From contig CAIVTL010000273.1 of the NCBI GenBank assembly GCA_903908785.1, forward strand, positions 1-6,879: a stretch of DNA of 6,879 nt, written 5' to 3'. The notes below the pieces were generated by a model, which saw nothing but the letters and a program-made list of their open reading frames with translations, did not search any database and was not told the origin of the DNA. The position numbers and the translations under genes were made by a program. Numbering within the stretch: position 1 is the stretch's first letter; each line of letters opens with the position of its first letter. Shown piece by piece: positions 5,314-6,879 of the stretch. The DNA comes from Caldifarciminota bacterium. GTDB taxonomy: Bacteria; Hydrothermota; Tepidihabitantia; Tepidihabitantales; Tepidihabitantaceae.

Positions 5314-5331
5314 AGGTATGGTCGGTTGGCG

Positions 5332-6879
5332 CTAGTCGCGCTGGATGATGAGTTTGCGCGTCGCGGTGAAGCCCGGGGCTTCAAGCCGTAGCAGGTAGAC
5401 GCCGGCGCCGGCAGCCCGGCCGTTGTCGGTCTTGCCGTTCCACGTAAGGGAGTAGTGAGCAGGGAGGAGGGAGGAGCTAGCGAGGGTGCGGATGAGGGTT
5501 CCAACGGCGGAGTAGATGCTCACGTTGACCTGCGATGCACGCGGGACGGCGAAGCGGATGGTGGTCGAGCCGGTGAACGGGTTGGGCGAAACCTGTTCGA
5601 GGGCGAAGGCGTGGGGCAGGTTGCCATGTTCGGCGATGCCCGTGAACGGGAGCACGATGACCGAGCCGACAATCCGGTCGTTGCCCGGGTTGGCGTCGCC
5701 CGCCAGTTGAGTCGAGCAGCGGATGCCGAACGTACCGACCGTGTCCGCTATCCAGTCGGCAAACGGGATGGTGTCGGCTGCGCCGGCGGCTATGGTCACC
5801 GAGGTCGTGTCCCAGTACCCGTCCGCGATGGAGAACCGGACAACGAACGTCTCCTGGGCGGTGCCGAAGTTCTCGACGATTGCCTGCGGCGTCACCGTTG
5901 CGCCGGAGTCCACGCTGTCGGTGGGCGCGAGGATAACGGCGGCCCCGACGTCGTGGGTTTCCACCGTCACCGGTTCGACCGCGCCGCTGACGGTCCAGCC
6001 GAAGCCCTGCTTGCGCGCGGTGGCGACGTGCTGGCCGTTGACACGGATGGTCCAGACGCCGGTGTCGGGTGCGTTGACGCGGGCGCATTCTTCGACGTTG
6101 ATGGAGTCGCGTCCGGTCGGGTTGGCCGTGGACTGGCCGCTGGAGTATTTGTTGCCCTTGTAAACCGTGCCGCCGGGCGCGGTCAGCACGAGGTCGAGGT
6201 CGTTAACCCGCGTCGGGTTGGCGCTGGGCGCGGCCGCGGTGTCGGTCCAGGCCAGGCAGATGCGCAGCGGCATCGCCGTAGTGACGTGGAAGTGCTGTTC
6301 CTTGTACTCGCCGGTCGCGAGGCCCACGGTGTCGTCGGTGATGATGAGCTTGCGGGCGTCACCCGTGAAATAGAGGACCGAGTCGGCGTCGATGCGGCCC
6401 CAGCCGATATCGAAGCTCGGTATCGTGTACGAACCGACGTTGGGGTCGGCCGAAGCCATGGCCATCGAACGCAGGAGCGCGGAGGAGATGTAGTCCAGGC
6501 GGTCGCCGTTGACCGCCGCGCCGGTCGGGTAGTAGCCCTCGTGCAGGTAGCAGCGCAGCAGGGCGACGGTACCGTTGGCGGTAGGCGTGGCCATCGAGGT
6601 ACCCGACATCTGGGAGTAGCCGTTCTGGCCCGAACTCTGGGCCGAGTAGAGATCAACGCCCGGTGCCATCACGTTCGGTTTGATGCGGTTGTCCTGGGTC
6701 GGGCCGCGGCTGGAGAAGTCGGCGATGGTGTTGGAGAGCGTGCCACGGTCGGTCGCGCCGATGGTGAGGACGTTCTTCGCAATCGGCGGGTTGCCGATAG
6801 TGCGCTGGCCGCTGCCCTCGTTGCCGGCGGCGAAGATATTCATGAAATCCTTGTGCGCCCAACAGTATGCGTCGGTCGA
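5332..6879 (-). CDS. Subtilisin-type (S8, KP-43-like) secreted protease, 5' part missing
   Basis: This is the C-terminal 515 residues of a secreted serine protease; the gene runs off the right edge, so the signal peptide and the catalytic Asp and His are outside the window. The visible frame starts STDAYCWAHKDFMNIFAAGNEG, where the Asn of AAGNEG is the oxyanion-hole residue. The catalytic Ser is residue 95 of the fragment (SGTSMATPTANG). Residues about 180-302 form the jelly-roll domain typical of KP-43-like subtilases (LRICLAWTDTAAAPSANPTR, VNDLDLVLTAPGG, TGVWTIRVNG). Residues about 309-405 look like a CARDB-type Ig domain (ATVTPQAIVENFGTAQETFV). Residues about 425-515 are a FlgD-like or type 9-like C-terminal domain (VSPNPFTGSTTIRFAVP, VSIYSAVGTLIRTL, GAGVYLLRLE) probably used for export or surface attachment. 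The ATG at 6843 lies inside the catalytic domain and is not the start. The stop is TAG. The orientation matches the C25 gene, with a hairpin and 331 bases between. Confidence 0.9.
   Translation of the reverse strand, partial: STDAYCWAHKDFMNIFAAGNEGSGQRTIGNPPIAKNVLTIGATDRGTLSNTIADFSSRGPTQDNRIKPNVMAPGVDLYSAQSSGQNGYSQMSGTSMATPTANGTVALLRCYLHEGYYPTGAAVNGDRLDYISSALLRSMAMASADPNVGSYTIPSFDIGWGRIDADSVLYFTGDARKLIITDDTVGLATGEYKEQHFHVTTAMPLRICLAWTDTAAAPSANPTRVNDLDLVLTAPGGTVYKGNKYSSGQSTANPTGRDSINVEECARVNAPDTGVWTIRVNGQHVATARKQGFGWTVSGAVEPVTVETHDVGAAVILAPTDSVDSGATVTPQAIVENFGTAQETFVVRFSIADGYWDTTSVTIAAGAADTIPFADWIADTVGTFGIRCSTQLAGDANPGNDRIVGSVIVLPFTGIAEHGNLPHAFALEQVSPNPFTGSTTIRFAVPRASQVNVSIYSAVGTLIRTLASSSLLPAHYSLTWNGKTDNGRAAGAGVYLLRLEAPGFTATRKLIIQRD
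5449..5480. repeat. Phrase-like repeat inside the S8 C-terminal domain
   Basis: GGAGTAGTGAGCAGGGAGGA, continuing GGGAGGAGCTAG, is a low-complexity block in the same style as the spacer phrases. On the coding (minus) strand it encodes SSSLLPAHYS, the loop between GTLIRTL and LTWNGKTDNG. In FlgD-like domains this loop tolerates length and sequence change. Confidence 0.5.

Larger units (their letters stand above)
5001..5331. repeat. Spacer between S8 and C25 genes, built of phrase repeats
   Basis: No gene is seen in this 331-base spacer. It holds several phrase families in a row: ACCAAATCCCAAACTCCAAG followed by variations of AGTCCACAGTCCAGTGTCC (5059-5110), AATCTGTGTAATCTGCGAAA (5119-5138), TTCTGCATTCTGGTCTCTGA (5167-5186), a small hairpin CGACAC-TTC-GTGTCG (5229-5243), and a second copy of the CTGTGAAATCTGTGGATA phrase. 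The left end carries the putative C25 promoter and the right end the S8 terminator hairpin. Confidence 0.7.

Noticed and set aside
5001..5331. CRISPR array
   Set aside because: The repeats are degenerate, of several unrelated families, with irregular spacing and no constant repeat-spacer pattern, and no cas gene is nearby.
6592..6879. Start of the S8 protease at ATG 6843
   Set aside because: The frame is open to the window edge and the residues before this ATG (STDAYCWAHKDF) continue the subtilase fold; the gene is truncated by the window.

Overview
The window is GC-rich bacterial DNA, most likely from an uncultured candidate phylum of the WOR-3 or FCB type. The clues are secreted peptidases ending in FlgD-like or type 9-like C-terminal domains, a PEGA/propeller lipoprotein, and long spacers made of degenerate 'phrase' repeats. 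This placement rests on style and remembered resemblance, not on a marker gene.

Layout, left to right. A minus-strand lipoprotein with a PEGA domain and a PQQ-like beta-propeller (58-1413) is followed by a repeat-filled, purine-rich spacer. Next comes a small minus-strand membrane protein with a LiaF-like C-terminal domain (1623-2144), which has the only strong Shine-Dalgarno in the window and a good sigma70-like promoter. It is divergent from a plus-strand HtrA/DegP-like serine protease with a PDZ domain but no signal peptide (2476-3528). That gene converges on a minus-strand C25 (gingipain-type) peptidase (3549-5000), and the two share one hairpin terminator. After another repeat-filled spacer comes the 3' part of a secreted subtilisin-type (S8, KP-43-like) protease (5332-6879), which runs off the right edge.

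The main result concerns the C25 peptidase. Its frame is interrupted once, by a TGA at 4140-4142, exactly where the family has its nucleophilic cysteine (the context is DRG-TGA-TDGYFDNP). The catalytic-site His (residue 251) lies 36 residues upstream. The frame then continues open for 196 more residues, through the rest of the fold and a complete C-terminal sorting-type domain. Nineteen bases after the TGA there is a perfect 5-bp stem with an AGUU loop (4107-4120), which fits the loose bacterial SECIS consensus. TGA is used as a normal stop by two neighbouring genes, so a changed genetic code is unlikely. I therefore annotate one 483-residue gene as a candidate selenocysteine-containing gingipain-like peptidase, with nonsense mutation or sequencing error as the alternative. 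I know of no described selenoprotein in family C25.

The second theme is the phrase repeats (for example AAATCCCAAACTC, GGATGAAGGATGAAG, CAGTCCACAGTCC, AATCTGTGGATA). They fill the spacers and also appear in frame inside the C-terminal domains of both secreted peptidases. The two peptidases (S8 and C25) probably form an exported proteolytic pair. HtrA and the LiaF-like protein suggest protein quality control and envelope stress functions nearby, but nothing shows that the five genes are one pathway.
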